A stretch of 64,000 nucleotides of DNA from an uncultured Gammaproteobacteria bacterium (lineage in GTDB: Bacteria; Pseudomonadota; Gammaproteobacteria; Pseudomonadales; Ketobacteraceae), in contig CAJXZM010000008.1 of NCBI GenBank assembly GCA_913063125.1, positions 1 to 64,000 on the forward strand. Direction: 5' to 3'. Shown one piece after another: positions 35,301 to 50,300 of this stretch. A program made the position numbers and the translations under genes. The notes beneath the pieces are model-generated. The model did no database searches and was not told where the DNA came from. It worked only from the letters and a program-made list of their open reading frames with translations. Position 1 is the stretch's first letter. Every line of letters starts with the position of its first letter.

Positions 35301-38300
35301 CCTGCGGTTGTTATGGTGTTGGATGCTCTACCGGTCAATAACAACGGGAAAATTGATCGAAAAGCGCTACCGGATGCTGTGTTTGAAAGCGCTATTGAAT
35401 ATGAAAAGCCGGTAGGAGGTGTTGAAGAAGACCTGGCAGAAATTTGGAAACAGGTGTTGGGTGTTGATCGGGTAGGGCGCTTTGATAACTTCTTTGAGTT
35501 AGGCGGAGATTCAATTATTAGCCTGAAAGTAATTTCTCAAGCTCGAACGAAAAAAATTCACTTGGAAGTGCGTCAGATTTTTCAATGTCAAACTATTCAG
35601 TCTTTAGCTGAAGCAATTTCAACACAAGATAGCTCTGCGCTGAGTCAACACACAATTGAAAAATTAGCTGAACCTTCAAGCGTTTTGTCGTTTGCGCAGC
35701 AGCGTCAGTGGTTTTTGTGGAAGTTGAACCCAAAAAGCGATGCATACCATATTTCAGGAAGCTTACGACTGATTGGTGATTTGAATAAAGGCGCATTAGA
35801 GGAAAGTTTTTCCTATTTGGTATCCCGTCATACGTCGTTACGTACTGTCTTTAAGGAAGATAATGAGGGGAATAGTTGGCAAGAAGTATTGCCAGAAGCT
35901 GGCTTAGCTCTGGTGTATCAAGATCTAGCCGACCTATCTGAAAACGATAAGGAAACCGAAACAGATCGAGTGGTCGCGGAATTAACGAAAAGACCATTCG
36001 ATTTGACCACTGGCCCTTTGATACGCGTAGGCTTGCTGAAATGTGAGAAAAACGAGCACCTCCTTGTTGTGGTTATGCATCATATTATCTCTGATGCTTG
36101 GTCAATGGAGATAATCACTCGAGAATCGATGACGAGCTATTATCATCTTGCTTCTGGACAGCCAATACTCTTGGCTCCCATTGATATTGATTATTCGGAT
36201 TACGCGCAATGGCAGCATGATTGGTTTACCGCTGAAGAAGAAAAGAAGCAATTGGATTATTGGACGTCACAGTTAGGCGATGAACATCCCGCTTTATCAT
36301 TGGCAACAGATTTACCTCGGCGTTCGGATGGGGTGTATACAACAAGCAATCACTTCGTTGATTTATCACCTACGCTAAGTTCTCAGTTGCAACAATTTTC
36401 TAAGGATAATGGACAAACATTATTTTCGGTGTTGTTGGCAAGTTGGCAGTTATTGTTGAATCGCTATAGTGGGCAGAGTGACATTCGTGTGGGTGTGCCG
36501 ATTGCAAATAGACATAATGCTCAGACACAAGATGTAGTGGGTTTCTTTATTAATACGCAGGTTATGCGTACGCTTATAACACCGGATATGTTGGTCAGTG
36601 ACGTGCTTGGCAAAGTTAAAGAGGCGGTGGTCGGCGCCCAGGCCTATCAAGATCTGCCTTTTGAGAAATTGGTTGATGCGTTGCAACTTGATAGGAATTT
36701 GGGGCACCAACCACTATTTCAGGTGATGATGAGTCATCGTCGAGAAGACGATGCCAGTATGGTTTCACTAACAGGGCTTGAAATTGAAACGGTTGCCTTA
36801 AGTGGTCAAAATACACAATTTGATTTGGTGTTGTACACACATGAAAAATCCGATAAACGAATTGGCTTTGAGTTGACGTATGCGAGCGAGCTATTTAGTA
36901 ACGGTCGGATAACGGAATTTTCAGATTTTTATGTCGGTATTTTGGAAGGCATACTGTCAAAGTCAGATGAGATGGTGTCTGAGTTTATCCGCTTAGATGC
37001 AAAAACAGAATTAGACATTATTCGACAGTGTAGCAATACAAATACACACCCGTATAAAAATACAATACACGAAGTTATCGCACAGCAGTCAGTTATATCG
37101 TCGAACGAGATAGCACTGATATTTGAGGGGGATTCTCTTACCTATTCGACATTAAATAAACGATCAAATCAACTTTCCCATTATCTGATATCCGAGAATG
37201 TTAAACCCGAGGATAAAGTCGGTATCGCACTAGATCGTAGTATTGAAATGGTGATTGGCTTACTAGCAATAATGAAGGCTGGTGCTGCTTATGTGCCAAT
37301 AGACCCTTCATTACCCGTGGGTAGAATGGAATATATAATTGACAATAGTGGCTTGTCATTATTGTTAAGTCATAGCCATTTGTTTGATCGGTTACCCATT
37401 ATTAACACGGTCAATAATGTTGTTACTATTGTTGAGTTGGATCGTCTGGATAGCCATAGCTATTCTGACGTCAACCCGGATGTGGCGTTAATACCGGAAA
37501 GCGTTGCGTATGTCATCTATACATCTGGTTCTACAGGCCAGCCTAAAGGCGTAGCTAATACACACAAAGCAATTTATAACCGGCTTGCTTGGATGCAGCA
37601 AGCATATCAACTTACAAAAAATGATAATGTACTTCAAAAAACCCCTTTTGGATTTGATGTGTCAGTGTGGGAGTTTTTTTGGCCTTTGATGTACGGAGCC
37701 AAACTTGTTGTTGCTAGTCCGGGTGTGCACCAAGACCCTAAAAAACTTATCGACCTGATTTCTGAACGAGAGATTTCAACACTGCATTTTGTACCGTCAA
37801 TGCTTCAGGCTTTTATAGCAGAAGTCGATGCGGCTACATGTACCTGTATTAAAACTATTGTTTGTAGTGGTGAAGCGTTAGCTGCAGAGGTGCAATCAGA
37901 AGCATTGCGTAAACTGCCTCAAGCAAAACTCTATAATTTGTATGGCCCAACAGAGGCGGCTATTGATGTCACTCATTGGACTTGCGATGGTGATGCAGAG
38001 CGCTCAGTGCCTATCGGTAGCCCTATATCTGACACATCTACGTTGGTGTTGGATAGTAGTTTGAATATAGTGCCTCGCGGTGTTGTTGGCGAGTTGTACC
38101 TTGGTGGTATAGGGCTAGCTCGGGGATACGTAAATCGAGCAGATTTAACAGCAGAACGGTTTATTGCTAACCCATTTAGTAGTACTCATTTTGATGGGGG
38201 AGAACGATTATATCGTACGGGTGACCTTGCTCGGTGGAATACCAATAATCAATTAGAGTATTTAGGCCGAATTGATCATCAAGTGAAAATTCGAGGATTC

Positions 38301-41300
38301 CGTATTGAATTGGGAGAGATAGAAGCCCAATTGCTGGCTCAGAGAGACATACAGGAAGCAGTGGTCGTAGCTGGTGAAGGCCCTTCCGGGACCCGGCTAA
38401 TCGCTTATATCTCCTTGATTCACGAATCAGATATTGAAAGTGAGACGATTAAAAATGTATTGAGTGAAGAGGTGCCTGACTACATGGTGCCTACTCGAAT
38501 TATTGTCTTAGAGAACTTACCTCTTAGTAATAATGGAAAAATCGATCGTAAAGCGCTGCCAAAAGTTACTTTTGAAAGTACAACGGCATATGCCAAGCCA
38601 GAAGGGGAAGTTGAAAAGAGGCTGGCTGAGATTTGGCAAAAAGTCTTGGATGTTGGTGTTGTTGGTAGATTTGATAACTTTTTTGACCTTGGTGGGGACT
38701 CTATTGTTAGCTTGCGGGTCATTTCTCAAGCACGCACTAAGGGTTTGCATGTAGAAGTACGTGATATATTTGAGAACCAAACGCTTGAAGCGTTAGCAGA
38801 AGTGATATCTCAACAAGATGAAGGCAAGTTAAGTACCCATACGATAGATAAACTAGCAGAACCATCCAAACTGTTGTCTTTTGCGCAGCAACGACAATGG
38901 TTTTTATGGAAGTTATCTCCAAAAAGTAACGCTTACCATATACCTGCGATTTTGCAATTGACAGGTCAATTAGATATCGATGCGTTAGAGAAGAGTTTTT
39001 CAAACTTAATTGCACGCCATGAATCTTTACGAACTATTTTTAAAGAAGATGAGCAGGGAGAAAGTTGGCAAGAGGTTTTGCCTGAAGCATTGTTTTCAAT
39101 CGAGCATTCGGATTTACGCGAATATAAGAACGATGTTTTATCGGAAGTATTTCAAGAAAAACAGAGTGGGGTAATCTCTACTTTAACGCAAACCCCTTTT
39201 GACCTGGGCAAAGGGCCTTTGTTACGCGTTGGTCTGCTAGCGTTGTCCGAGAACAAACATCAACTTATAGTGGTGATGCACCATATTATTTCTGATGCAT
39301 GGTCAATGGAAATCATTACCCGTGAATCCATGGCGCATTATTATCAATTGGTATCCAATACACCGTTAATGTCATCACCGATTGATATCCGTTATTCTGA
39401 TTATGCCGCATGGCAGCATGATTGGTTTTTGGGCGAAGAAGAAAAACGTCAAATGGATTATTGGCTTGCCCAATTAGGTGATACGCACCCCGTATTATCA
39501 GTGCCTACCGATTATCCGCGAACGGTAGAAGGTGTTTACACAACGCAAGTACTCGCGTTGGATTTTTCGGACGATCTTAGTCAACAGTTGAACCGCTATG
39601 CTAAATCAGAAAGCCAGACAGTATTCTCTTTGTTGTTAGCTGGTTGGCAGTTGTTGTTAAACCGCTATACAGGATTGAACGATATTCGTGTTGGTGTGCC
39701 TATTGCTAATAGGCATCATGCGCAAACGCAAGACTTGGTAGGGTTTTTTATTAATACGCAAGTTATGCGTACGGTTATTCTCCCGCAAATGACGGTTAAT
39801 GATGTCAGGCTGAGTGTTAAAGAAGCAGTTTTGGGCGCGCAAGCACATCAAGATTTACCTTTTGAGAAATTGGTAGATGCGTTAAATCTTGACCGAAATC
39901 TAGGGCAGCAACCTTTGTTTCAGGTGATGATGAATCATCAGCGTATTCGAAATAACGATGTTGTTGGTCTGCCAGATCTGGCTGTAGAAAGCATTCCACT
40001 GGATGGTCAGAATGCACAATTTGATTTGGTACTTAATACACAAGAAAAAGATGGCAATCAATTTGGTGTTGAATTCACCTACGCTAAAGAACTATTCTCC
40101 CCTGAAACCATCGCATTGTTAGCCGAACGATATATTACGGTTATTGCCACGTTTATTGATGACCCAGATACCTTAGTTTGTGATTGTGATTTGTTATCGC
40201 TGCAAGAAAACCAACGACTGATGGCGCTGGGGCGAGGTACAGACCCATGCTCGAATGGCACCCCAATCGTCGACGTGATTTCTGCAATGGGAGAGATCCA
40301 CCCCCATAAGTCAGCTGTTATCGAAGGAGATGCAGAGCTTACATATCTCCAACTTGAAGAACAATCGAATCAAGTAGCGCATTACTTGTTAGCTCAGGGT
40401 GTTAAACCAGAAATGCATGTTGGCATTGCATTGCCGAGGTGTATTTCTTTATTGGTCGCTTATCTTGGTGTTCTAAAAACCGGGGCGGCCTATGTACCGT
40501 TAGATTTATCCTATCCAGAAAGTCGGTTAGCATATTTGGTTAACGATAGTGAAATGGCTCACCTTATATCTGATTCCGATAGTGTGTTAGGTTTTGCTAA
40601 GTCTGTTACGCATCACAATATCGTATCGATTATTAGCTCTTATTCACACTCTCAATCTCAATCATACAGTGTAGAAAAGCCTGTTGGCATAAGTGTGTCA
40701 GCAGATAATACCGCTTATGTTATCTATACCTCGGGTTCCACTGGGCAGCCTAAAGGCGTGCAAATTACCCGTGGAGCGATTGCAATGCATTGTAAAGGTA
40801 TTGGGCAGCGCTATGGGATGTCAGAAGCATCACGAGAAATGATTTTTATGTCGTTCTCTTTTGATGGGGCACACGAGCGTTGGATGACGGCGTTAAGTCA
40901 TGGTGGTAGTGTCATTCTACGTGGTGAAGACATGTGGACGGTAGAAGAGACTTATAACCGATTACATCACCATGCTGTGACAGAGGTTACTTTTCCTCCC
41001 ATATATTTAAAGCAGTTAGCAGAGCATGCGAATGCAGTCGGAAACCCACCCGCAGTGAGAACGTATTGCTTTGGTGGTGATGCGATGTCTCGGGAAAGTT
41101 TTGATTTAGCGCGCCATGCCTTAAAACCTAAGTACTTCAAAAATGGGTATGGCCCAACAGAAACGGTTGTGACCCCGTTGTTGTGGGATGCGGGATCGGA
41201 TACTGAAATTGTAGAAGGTTATGCCCCTATCGGTGTTCCCGTCGGTGAACGTACGGCTTATGTATTAAATCAAGATTTAAGTCTCACGTTACCCGGAGCG

Positions 41301-44300
41301 GTTGGTGAGTTGTATTTGGGAGGAGAGCTAGGTCTTGCGCGAGGTTACCTACGTCGCCCTGATTTAACAGCAGATCGTTTTGTTGCCAACCCCTTTGTTA
41401 GTTCAGATTGTAGTCAGGGCGAACGGTTGTACCGAACAGGAGATCTTGTTCGTTGGAACACTGAGGGTCAATTAGAATATTTGGGGCGAATAGATCATCA
41501 AGTTAAGATTCGAGGGTTTCGTATTGAATTGGGAGAAATTGAATCCCAATTGTTGGCTCAAAAAGGCATAAAACAAGCCGTTGTTGTTGCAGGTGAAGGG
41601 CCCACAGGGACGCGGTTAGTTGCCTATATCTCATTGTCTCAAGAAAGCTCACTGGATAATTCCAGTGTCAGGAGTGTGCTCGGCGAGAATCTACCTGATT
41701 ATATGGTACCTGCGGTTGTCATGGTATTAGATGCTTTACCGGTAAATAACAACGGAAAAATTGATCGAAAAGCGTTGCCTGAAGCTGTATTTGAAAGCGC
41801 AGCGGAGTATGAAGTTCCAGAAGGAACAACAGAAGTAGACCTAGCGGAAATTTGGAAAAATGTACTGGGTGTAGATCGTGTTGGGCGCTTCGATAACTTC
41901 TTTGAATTGGGCGGAGATTCAATTATTAGTTTGCAGATTGTTGCTCGCATGCGCCAATCGGGATATTTGCTTACTCCTAGGCAAATGTTTGAAAAGCAAA
42001 GCATTGCTGAATTAGCTGCAGTGCTTGTTCGTAGTGAGGATATTTTCGATATCGTACAAAATGTGTCGGGGGTGGTCGACTTATTGCCGATTCAGCAATC
42101 GTTCTTTACGACGGAATTGACGGAACGCTCACATTGGAATCAGGCGGTATTGCTTTGTAGTCAAGATAGGTTAGATATAGGAGCCGTACAACGAGCGATA
42201 GAAGCGGTTGTGGAACTTCATGATGCTTTACGACTTCGTTACTCACGTCTAGAGTCTGGAGCCTGGGTGCAGGCATACCAAGACTATAATATTGATATGT
42301 GTCGTGACTATCTTTGGACGAATGATGTGGCGATTGCCGGTATCGAAGGCGTTTGTCAGGAAGCGCAGTGTAGCCTTGATATTACACAAGGGCCGCTTAT
42401 GCGAGTGGTTGCTATGCAGGTTGAGGATGGTAGCGCACGTCTGTTTTTTGCGATTCATCATTTAGTCATCGACGGTGTTTCATGGCGAATTTTGCTAGAA
42501 GACTTTCAAACGGCCTATTATCAGCTGGTCAATGGTCAGTCTGTTGCACTTCCTTCCAAAAGCAGTAGTTATCAGCAGTGGGCCAAGGAAATTACAGAAT
42601 ATCCAACACATTATTCTCACGAGTATGAGTATTGGACAACATTGCTTGGCGCGAGTAATGAGCTACCAAAAGATGATACAACAATAAGTAACCCTGAAAG
42701 CAAGGGAAAACAAACTCTCGGTGTTCAGCGTATTACTATTGGTTTGGATAAAGAGAAAACAGAGGCGCTGTTACAAGATGTACCTGCCGCTTATCGTACC
42801 CAGATTAATGACGTGTTATTAACGGCATTGTCTCGTGCATTACATCAGTGGACGGGGGAGCCAAGAGTTTTAATTGATCTTGAGGGGCATGGAAGAGAAG
42901 ACATAAATGCACGAATTGATTTAAGTCATACTGTTGGGTGGTTTACGAGTTTGTTTCCTTTGGCGCTTGATGGACGCGGAACCTATGCGGAAGGCTTAAC
43001 ACGCGTTAAAGAAGACTTACGATCCCTACCGAACAAAGGGGTTGGGTTTGGCGCATTTAAGTACTATGGGTCACAAGAGCAAAAAGATACATTAGCCTTG
43101 TTGCCAGCTGCACAGGTCGTTTTTAATTACCTCGGTCAAATGGATAACAGCTTCAATGAAGCAAGTCTTTGGCAGCCAGCAGAAGAGAAGACAGGAAATG
43201 CAACAGCACTAAGTACACCATTAAGCCATGCAGTTTCTATAAATGGAGGGATTTTGGGTGGAGAGCTTACGTTGGAAATTGCCTATCATTCTGATGACTT
43301 CAATCAGGCCACCGTTGAAATGTTTGGCTCACTATTTACTAAAGAGCTGCAAGAATTAATTGCGCACTGTACCTCAGGGGTGAGGGGGTTAACTCCCTCC
43401 GATGTCCCACTTTCTAAACTTGATCAGGGTGAAATTGATGCGTTGTCTTTGGATGTCGCAAATATAGATGATATTTACCCATTGTCGCCGATGCAAAAGG
43501 GAATGTTGTTCCATAGTTTGTATGCGCCGGAAGGTACGGCATATCTAAATCAACTTCGATTAGATATGGCGGACTTGGACGAGGAAAAGTTCAAAGCAGC
43601 CTGGCAGCAGGTAGGGAATCGTCATGGTGTCTTGCGCACAGGGTTTATTACTGATCGTGAGGAGCCTTTGCAGTACGTAGCTAAATCCGTAGAGATACAT
43701 TGGCGCTCTCTTGATTGGTGTAATAAAACAATTGATGATCTTGCTGTTGGTCATGAGGTAGCGTTAGCTGCATTAGCAAAGTCTCAGCTAGAGCAAGGTT
43801 TAGCATTAGAAGAGCCTGGGCTGTCTCGTGTTATTGTTATTCAATTAACTGATAATACTCACCACCTAATCTGGACGAACCATCATTTATTATCCGATGG
43901 ATGGAGTTTGTCACGCCAGATGGGTGAAGTGTTGATGGCATATGAAGGCCATACGTTACCGCCTGTGCAATCGCAATATAGAGATTATATAGCCTGGTTG
44001 GAAAAACAAAACCACCAAGAGAACCTAATTTACTGGCAACAACAGGTCGATTTATTAGATGCCCCGACGTATTTGTCCGGCGCACTATCTGATGGAAAGC
44101 CCGTTGAGCAACAAAGTAATGTCGAGCAGAAAAGTACCGTCGATAAAACCTACGAAGAGTATGCAATTTCGTTAAGTGAACAGGACACTGAAAGGCTTCA
44201 GGCTTTTAGTCAGAACAATCACGTTACTGTGAATACCTTAGTGCAAGGTATTTGGTCTTTGTTAATTAGCCGATATACAGGTCAAGACAATGTCTGTTTT

Positions 44301-47300
44301 GGTGCGACAACATCGGGAAGGCCCACAGATCTACCGTTTGCTGAAGAAAGTTTGGGTATGTTTATTAATACCATTCCAGTGATTACTGAAATAAAGCCCG
44401 GCATGGAGGTTAGGAATTGGTTGCAGGAGTTGCAGCGCATTAGTTTGAACAGTCGCGATTATGAATATACTCCGCTGTATGATATTCAGAAGCTTGCGGC
44501 TAAACGTATGGAGCTTGGGAAAGAAGGATTGTTTGATAACATCCTAGTATTTGAGAACTACCCCATTGCAGAAACAATGAAGGAGGTTGCCCCCAAGAAA
44601 ACACAGTTCGCAATTAGGGACATCCGCGAGGAAACTAATTTCGCCCTAACGGTATTGTTTAGTTTGGCAGAGGGTGGGACTCTCAATGTTGGTTGCAAAC
44701 ATGACTTATCTGTTATTAGTCGAAAGGTAATCGTTAAGTTATTCACTCAGTTCACCCATGGGCTGATGAGCCTTACTCAGGGAGAAACTCAGTATGTATC
44801 AGACGTAGAGTTTGTGACTCAAGAAGAGCGAGCTGCCTTATATAAGAACAGTATCAACGAGCACAACTTTACTTATGAAAAGCCTATCCATGCTTGCATT
44901 ACGGAGCAAGCAACAAAAACACCAGAAGCCATAGCCCTTATATTTGAGAATAAAGCATTAAGTTATGCAGAGTTAACTACCGAATCCAATCGATTGGCGC
45001 ATTACTTAGTATCAAAAGGGGTGCGACCTGAGGATAGTGTTGGAATAGCTGTCGAACGTAGCGTCGAAATGGTGGTCGGTTTATTGGCGATCATCAAAAC
45101 GGGAGCGGCCTATGTTCCTATAGACCCGGCACTGCCATCTGCTCGTATGGAATACATAATCGATAACAGTGGTCTAACGTTGTTATTGAGTCAGTCTCAT
45201 ATAGAAAATACGCTGCCTGGTAAGAATAAAATACCAGGGGTTAGCGTTATTTCGTTAGATACACTCGATACTCAGGGGCACTCGAAAACTGACCCTGAAG
45301 TTGCATTGTCCTGTGAAAGTGCAATGTATGTTATTTATACCTCTGGGTCGACAGGTCAACCAAAAGGGGTCGTGAATACTCATGGTGCGTTGTATAACCG
45401 CCTTTCCTGGATGCAAGAGGCCTACGGTTTAACAGAAAATGATAACGTTCTGCAAAAAACGCCATTTGGGTTTGACGTGTCAGTGTGGGAGTTTTTCTGG
45501 CCATTAATGGTAGGTGCTAAATTGGTGGTTGCGAGCCCTGGTATTCATCAGGAGCCGCAAAAACTCATTGATGTAATTAACAACAATCGCATCACAACGC
45601 TGCACTTTGTACCCTCAATGTTGCAAGCGTTTATTGTTGAGCCAACAGTGAAAAGTTGCGAGTCGTTAAAAACCATTGTGTGTAGTGGTGAGGCATTACC
45701 TGCAGAAGTACAAGCAGATACGTTAAGCAGATTGCCGCAAGCAAACCTTTACAATTTATATGGGCCAACGGAAGCCGCTATTGATGTGACTCATTGGACG
45801 TGTAATGGCGATGCAAATAGCGCTGTACCTATAGGTCGTCCGATTTCTGATACATCGACATTTGTATTGGATAGTGCCCTGAATATTGTGCCTCACGGTG
45901 TTGTAGGTGAGTTGTATCTTGGTGGTGCTGGATTAGCAAGGGGATATGTTAATCGACCTGGATTAACAGCAGAGCGTTTTGTCGCTAACCCCTTTAGTGA
46001 CACCACTTCAGAGGTTGGTGGTAGATTGTATCGGACAGGGGATCTAGTACGTTGGAATACTGAAAATCAGTTGGAGTATATTGGAAGAATCGATCACCAG
46101 GTCAAAATCAGAGGTTTTCGTATTGAATTGGGAGAAATTGAATCACAATTACTTGTACAACCGGAGGTAAGAGAATCAGTTGTGGTGGCCGATACTGATG
46201 GAGCAGGAACACGGTTGGTGGCGTATATTTCGTTAGTAAAAGGCAGCGCCATCAATACTGACATTCTTAAATCTGTTTTAAAAGATGGGCTACCGGAGTA
46301 CATGGTGCCATCCATTATTATTGAGTTGGACACGCTGCCTTTAAATAATAATGGCAAGATAGATCGCAAGTTATTACCAAAATTAGCTTTTGAGCGGGCG
46401 AATGAGTACGTTGCACCTGTAGGGGAGGTAGAAATAACTCTGGCGGAAATTTGGCAGACGGTACTGGGTATTGAAACGGTAGGTCGGATTGATAATTTCT
46501 TTGAATTAGGGGGCGACTCGATTATTAGCTTACAAATAGTCGCTCGAGTACGCCAAGCGGGTTATTTGTTAACACCACGACTAATGTTTGAAAAGCAAAA
46601 TATAGCTGAACTTGCTGCAGGTTTGGTGCGCAGTGAAGATGTGTTTGATATTGAACAAACTGTTTCTGGAGATGTTGACCTTTTACCAATACAACAAGCA
46701 TTTTTTGAAAAAGACATGGTGGAACGATCCCATTGGAATCAGGCTGTTTTGTTATCCAGCCTGGAAATTTTAGATTCCCACGCTATTCGACAAGCGTTTG
46801 ATGCCATCATCGAACATCATGATGTGTTGCGTATGAATTACCAGCGCTTAGAATCTGGAGATTGGGGACAACGTTATCAAGAGTACTCTGCGACGCAGTT
46901 TGATGACGGCTTGTGGCAGAAAAATGTGACACTTGATGGTATTGAGGCGTTATGTGAACTAGCTCAGAGTAGCCTTGATATTACCGCCGGTCCACTGGTT
47001 CGTGTTGTTGCTATGAATGTGGATGATGGTAGCGCACGTCTTCTTTTTGTTATTCATCACTTGGTTGTCGATGGGGTATCTTGGCGTATTTTATTGGAAG
47101 ACTTCCAAGTCGCTTATCAACAAGCAGTTGTAAAACAATCAGTAGGGTTGCCTCTCAAGAGTAGCAGCTACCAGCGTTGGGCAAAAGAAATGCTGACGTA
47201 TCCTGCTCAGAATCCAGAGGAATTTCACTATTGGCAATCATTATCTGGTATCAGCGCTAAGCTACCTAAGGACGTGTCTTTTGCGAATGATCATCAAGCG

Positions 47301-50300
47301 TTAACCTTAGTGGATAGCCGTAGTATTGATGTTGTGTTAAATGCGCAGGAAACCGAAGCATTGTTACAGGATGTCCCCGCAGCGTATCGAACACAAATTA
47401 ATGATGTGTTATTAACAGCATTAGCGCGGGCACTGGCGGATTGGGTTGGTGAACCCCGAGTACTTATCGATGTAGAGGGGCATGGTCGGGAAGATATTAA
47501 TGAGAGAATTGATCTGAGTCGTACTATTGGTTGGTTTACTAGCCTGTTTCCAATAGCACTCGATGGTAGCGGTACCCCAGAAGAAGGTTTAAAGCGCGTT
47601 AAAGAAGCGCTGCGCGCGTTACCCAATAAAGGCGTTGGATTTGGTGCGTTTAAATATTATGGCTCTGATTCAGAGAAAATGGCGTTATCACAATTGCCAA
47701 AAGCGCAACTACTGTTTAACTATTTAGGGCAAATGGATAGTGGGTTTAATAATGAAGGTTTACTGAGCGTAGCGAAAGAATCGGCGGGAAATGCCGTGGG
47801 TAGCAATAGGTCTAACGGACATGCAATCGAAATTAACGGTGGAATTCTAGGAGGGGAGTTAACGCTTAATATACGCTATTCACCTGCTGAGTTTACCGAT
47901 AATAATGTTACAAAATTTGGGAACCTATTGGCAGATGGTTTAAGAAAATTGATTGCCCACTGTACATCGGGGGCAAAAGGCCTAACGCCATCGGATGTAC
48001 CTTTATCAAAGTTAACTCAGGTGGAACTGGATGCATTGCCGCTAGTGTTGGGTAATATTGAAGATATATACCCATTGTCACCTATGCAACAAGGCATGCT
48101 ATTTCACAGTTTGTACGCACCGCAGGGCAGTGCGTATCTGAACCAGTTGCGATTAGATATTATTGACCTTGATGAATCCAGGTTTAAAGATGCCTGGCAA
48201 TATATTGCTAATCGCCATAGCGTGTTGCGCACAGGATTTCTTACAGAAAGAGAGGTGCCGTTACAATACGTAGAGCGTGTTGTTGATCTGCCATGGGTTG
48301 TTGAGGACTGGGATGGTTGTGAAAACTCAGAAGAAGAGAATGATGATAAATTAGATGCACTAGCCAACGCTGAGTTGTCGCGGGGGTTAGCGTTGAATCA
48401 GGCTGGGTTATCACGGGTTGTTGTTATACGCCTGGATGGGAGTACGCATCATTTGATTTGGACGAATCATCACATATTGTCCGATGGATGGAGTCTCTCT
48501 CGTCAAATGGGAGAGGTATTAATGGCTTATGGGGGGCATCAATTACCACCTGTTCAGGGGCAGTATCGAGACTATATTGCTTGGTTAGAATCACGGAATC
48601 ACGAGGATAACCTGGCGTATTGGAATGAGCAGGTTGAGCAACTGGATAGTGCTACTTATTTGACGGCTGCATTGCCAGTATCTGATGAAGCAGGCCACAA
48701 GGAATTTGCATTAACGTTAACGGATGTTCAAACGCAATCATTACAAACGTTCAGTCAGCAGCACCGAATCACTGTTAATACTCTGGTGCAAGGAGCATGG
48801 TCGTTATTGTTAAGTCGTTATTCGGGGCAGCGTACGGTTTGTTTTGGTGCGACAACATCAGGACGCCCAACCGATTTGGCTAATGCAGAAGAAACGTTGG
48901 GAATGTTTATTAATACCATACCAGTCATTAACGAAATAAAACCCGAATCAACGATTAGTGATTGGTTGAAAGAGCTACAGCTAATCAATTTATCCAATAG
49001 AGAGCATGAATATACTGCGTTATCAGATATTCAAAAAATGGCGGAAAAGCGTGTAGGGTTAGGTCAGTCTGGGCTATTTGATAATATTATTGTATTTGAA
49101 AACTATCCTATATCCGAAACATTAAAAGAGCTTGTTCCTGGAAAAACACAATTCTCAATCAGAGGTAATCGAGAAGAGACAAACTTCTCTCTTGTGTTAG
49201 GCCTTAGTTTGGGTAAGCAGCTGGAGACGAAATTTAGTTATATATCTTCTGATATTTCTTCAACTGCCGTTGAGACAATTGCGAGGCAATTAGTAGGGTT
49301 GTTGGAGTCTATGGTATTAGATGGGGATACGAAGTTGTTCCATTTTGATGCCCTATTACCAGAGCAACGTGAGGGACTGATGGTGCAAGCGGAATCTACC
49401 GCTATGCCGCATTTACCAATGGTGGAGCGCATTGCATCAATGGGTAGAGCTGATCTTGATAAGGCAGCTGTTATTGAGGGGGATACAACGTTAAGTTATA
49501 GGGAGTTAGAGGCGCAATCAAACCGACTAGCCCACTACTTAATTGATCAAGGGGTGTTACCTGAAATGCGTGTGGGTATTGCATTACCGCGAAGTGTTTC
49601 ACTGCTTACTGCCTATTTAGCGGTACTTAAAACGGGTGCGGTATATGTACCTTTGGATTTGTCGTATCCAGAAAATCGCTTGGCTTATCTGGTGGCTGAT
49701 AGCAATATGACACATATAATTGGCCATTCAGATGAGACCTTTACATTTGCTGAAGGCGTTCAACATCATAATTTACAGTCTGTTGTGTGTGCTGATCAAT
49801 ACAGTATATCTGATGTATTTAACGTGAAGATTGCAGCGGAAAATGCGGCGTATATTATTTACACATCTGGGTCTACAGGGCAACCCAAAGGAGTGGTCGT
49901 TTCTCGTGGGGCAATCGCAATGCATTGTGAGGGTATTGGGAAGCGTTACGGTATGTCATCATCATCGAGGGAGATGATCTTCATGTCGTTTTCATTTGAT
50001 GGTGCGCATGAACGCTGGGTAACAGCGTTAAGCCATGGTGGTACTGTTATTATGCGTGGTGACGCGCTGTGGACGGTGGAAGAGACGTATAATATGTTAC
50101 ATCATTATGCGATATCTGAAGTTACGTTCCCTCCCGTGTATTTGCAGCAACTTGCCGAACATGTTGATGCCGTAGGTAACCCTCCGCCTGTTAGAACTTA
50201 TTGTTTTGGGGGCGAGGCAATGTCAAGAGAAGGCTTCGACCTCGCGCGCCGCGCATTGAAGCCTTATCAGTTTATAAATGGTTATGGTCCAACGGAAACG

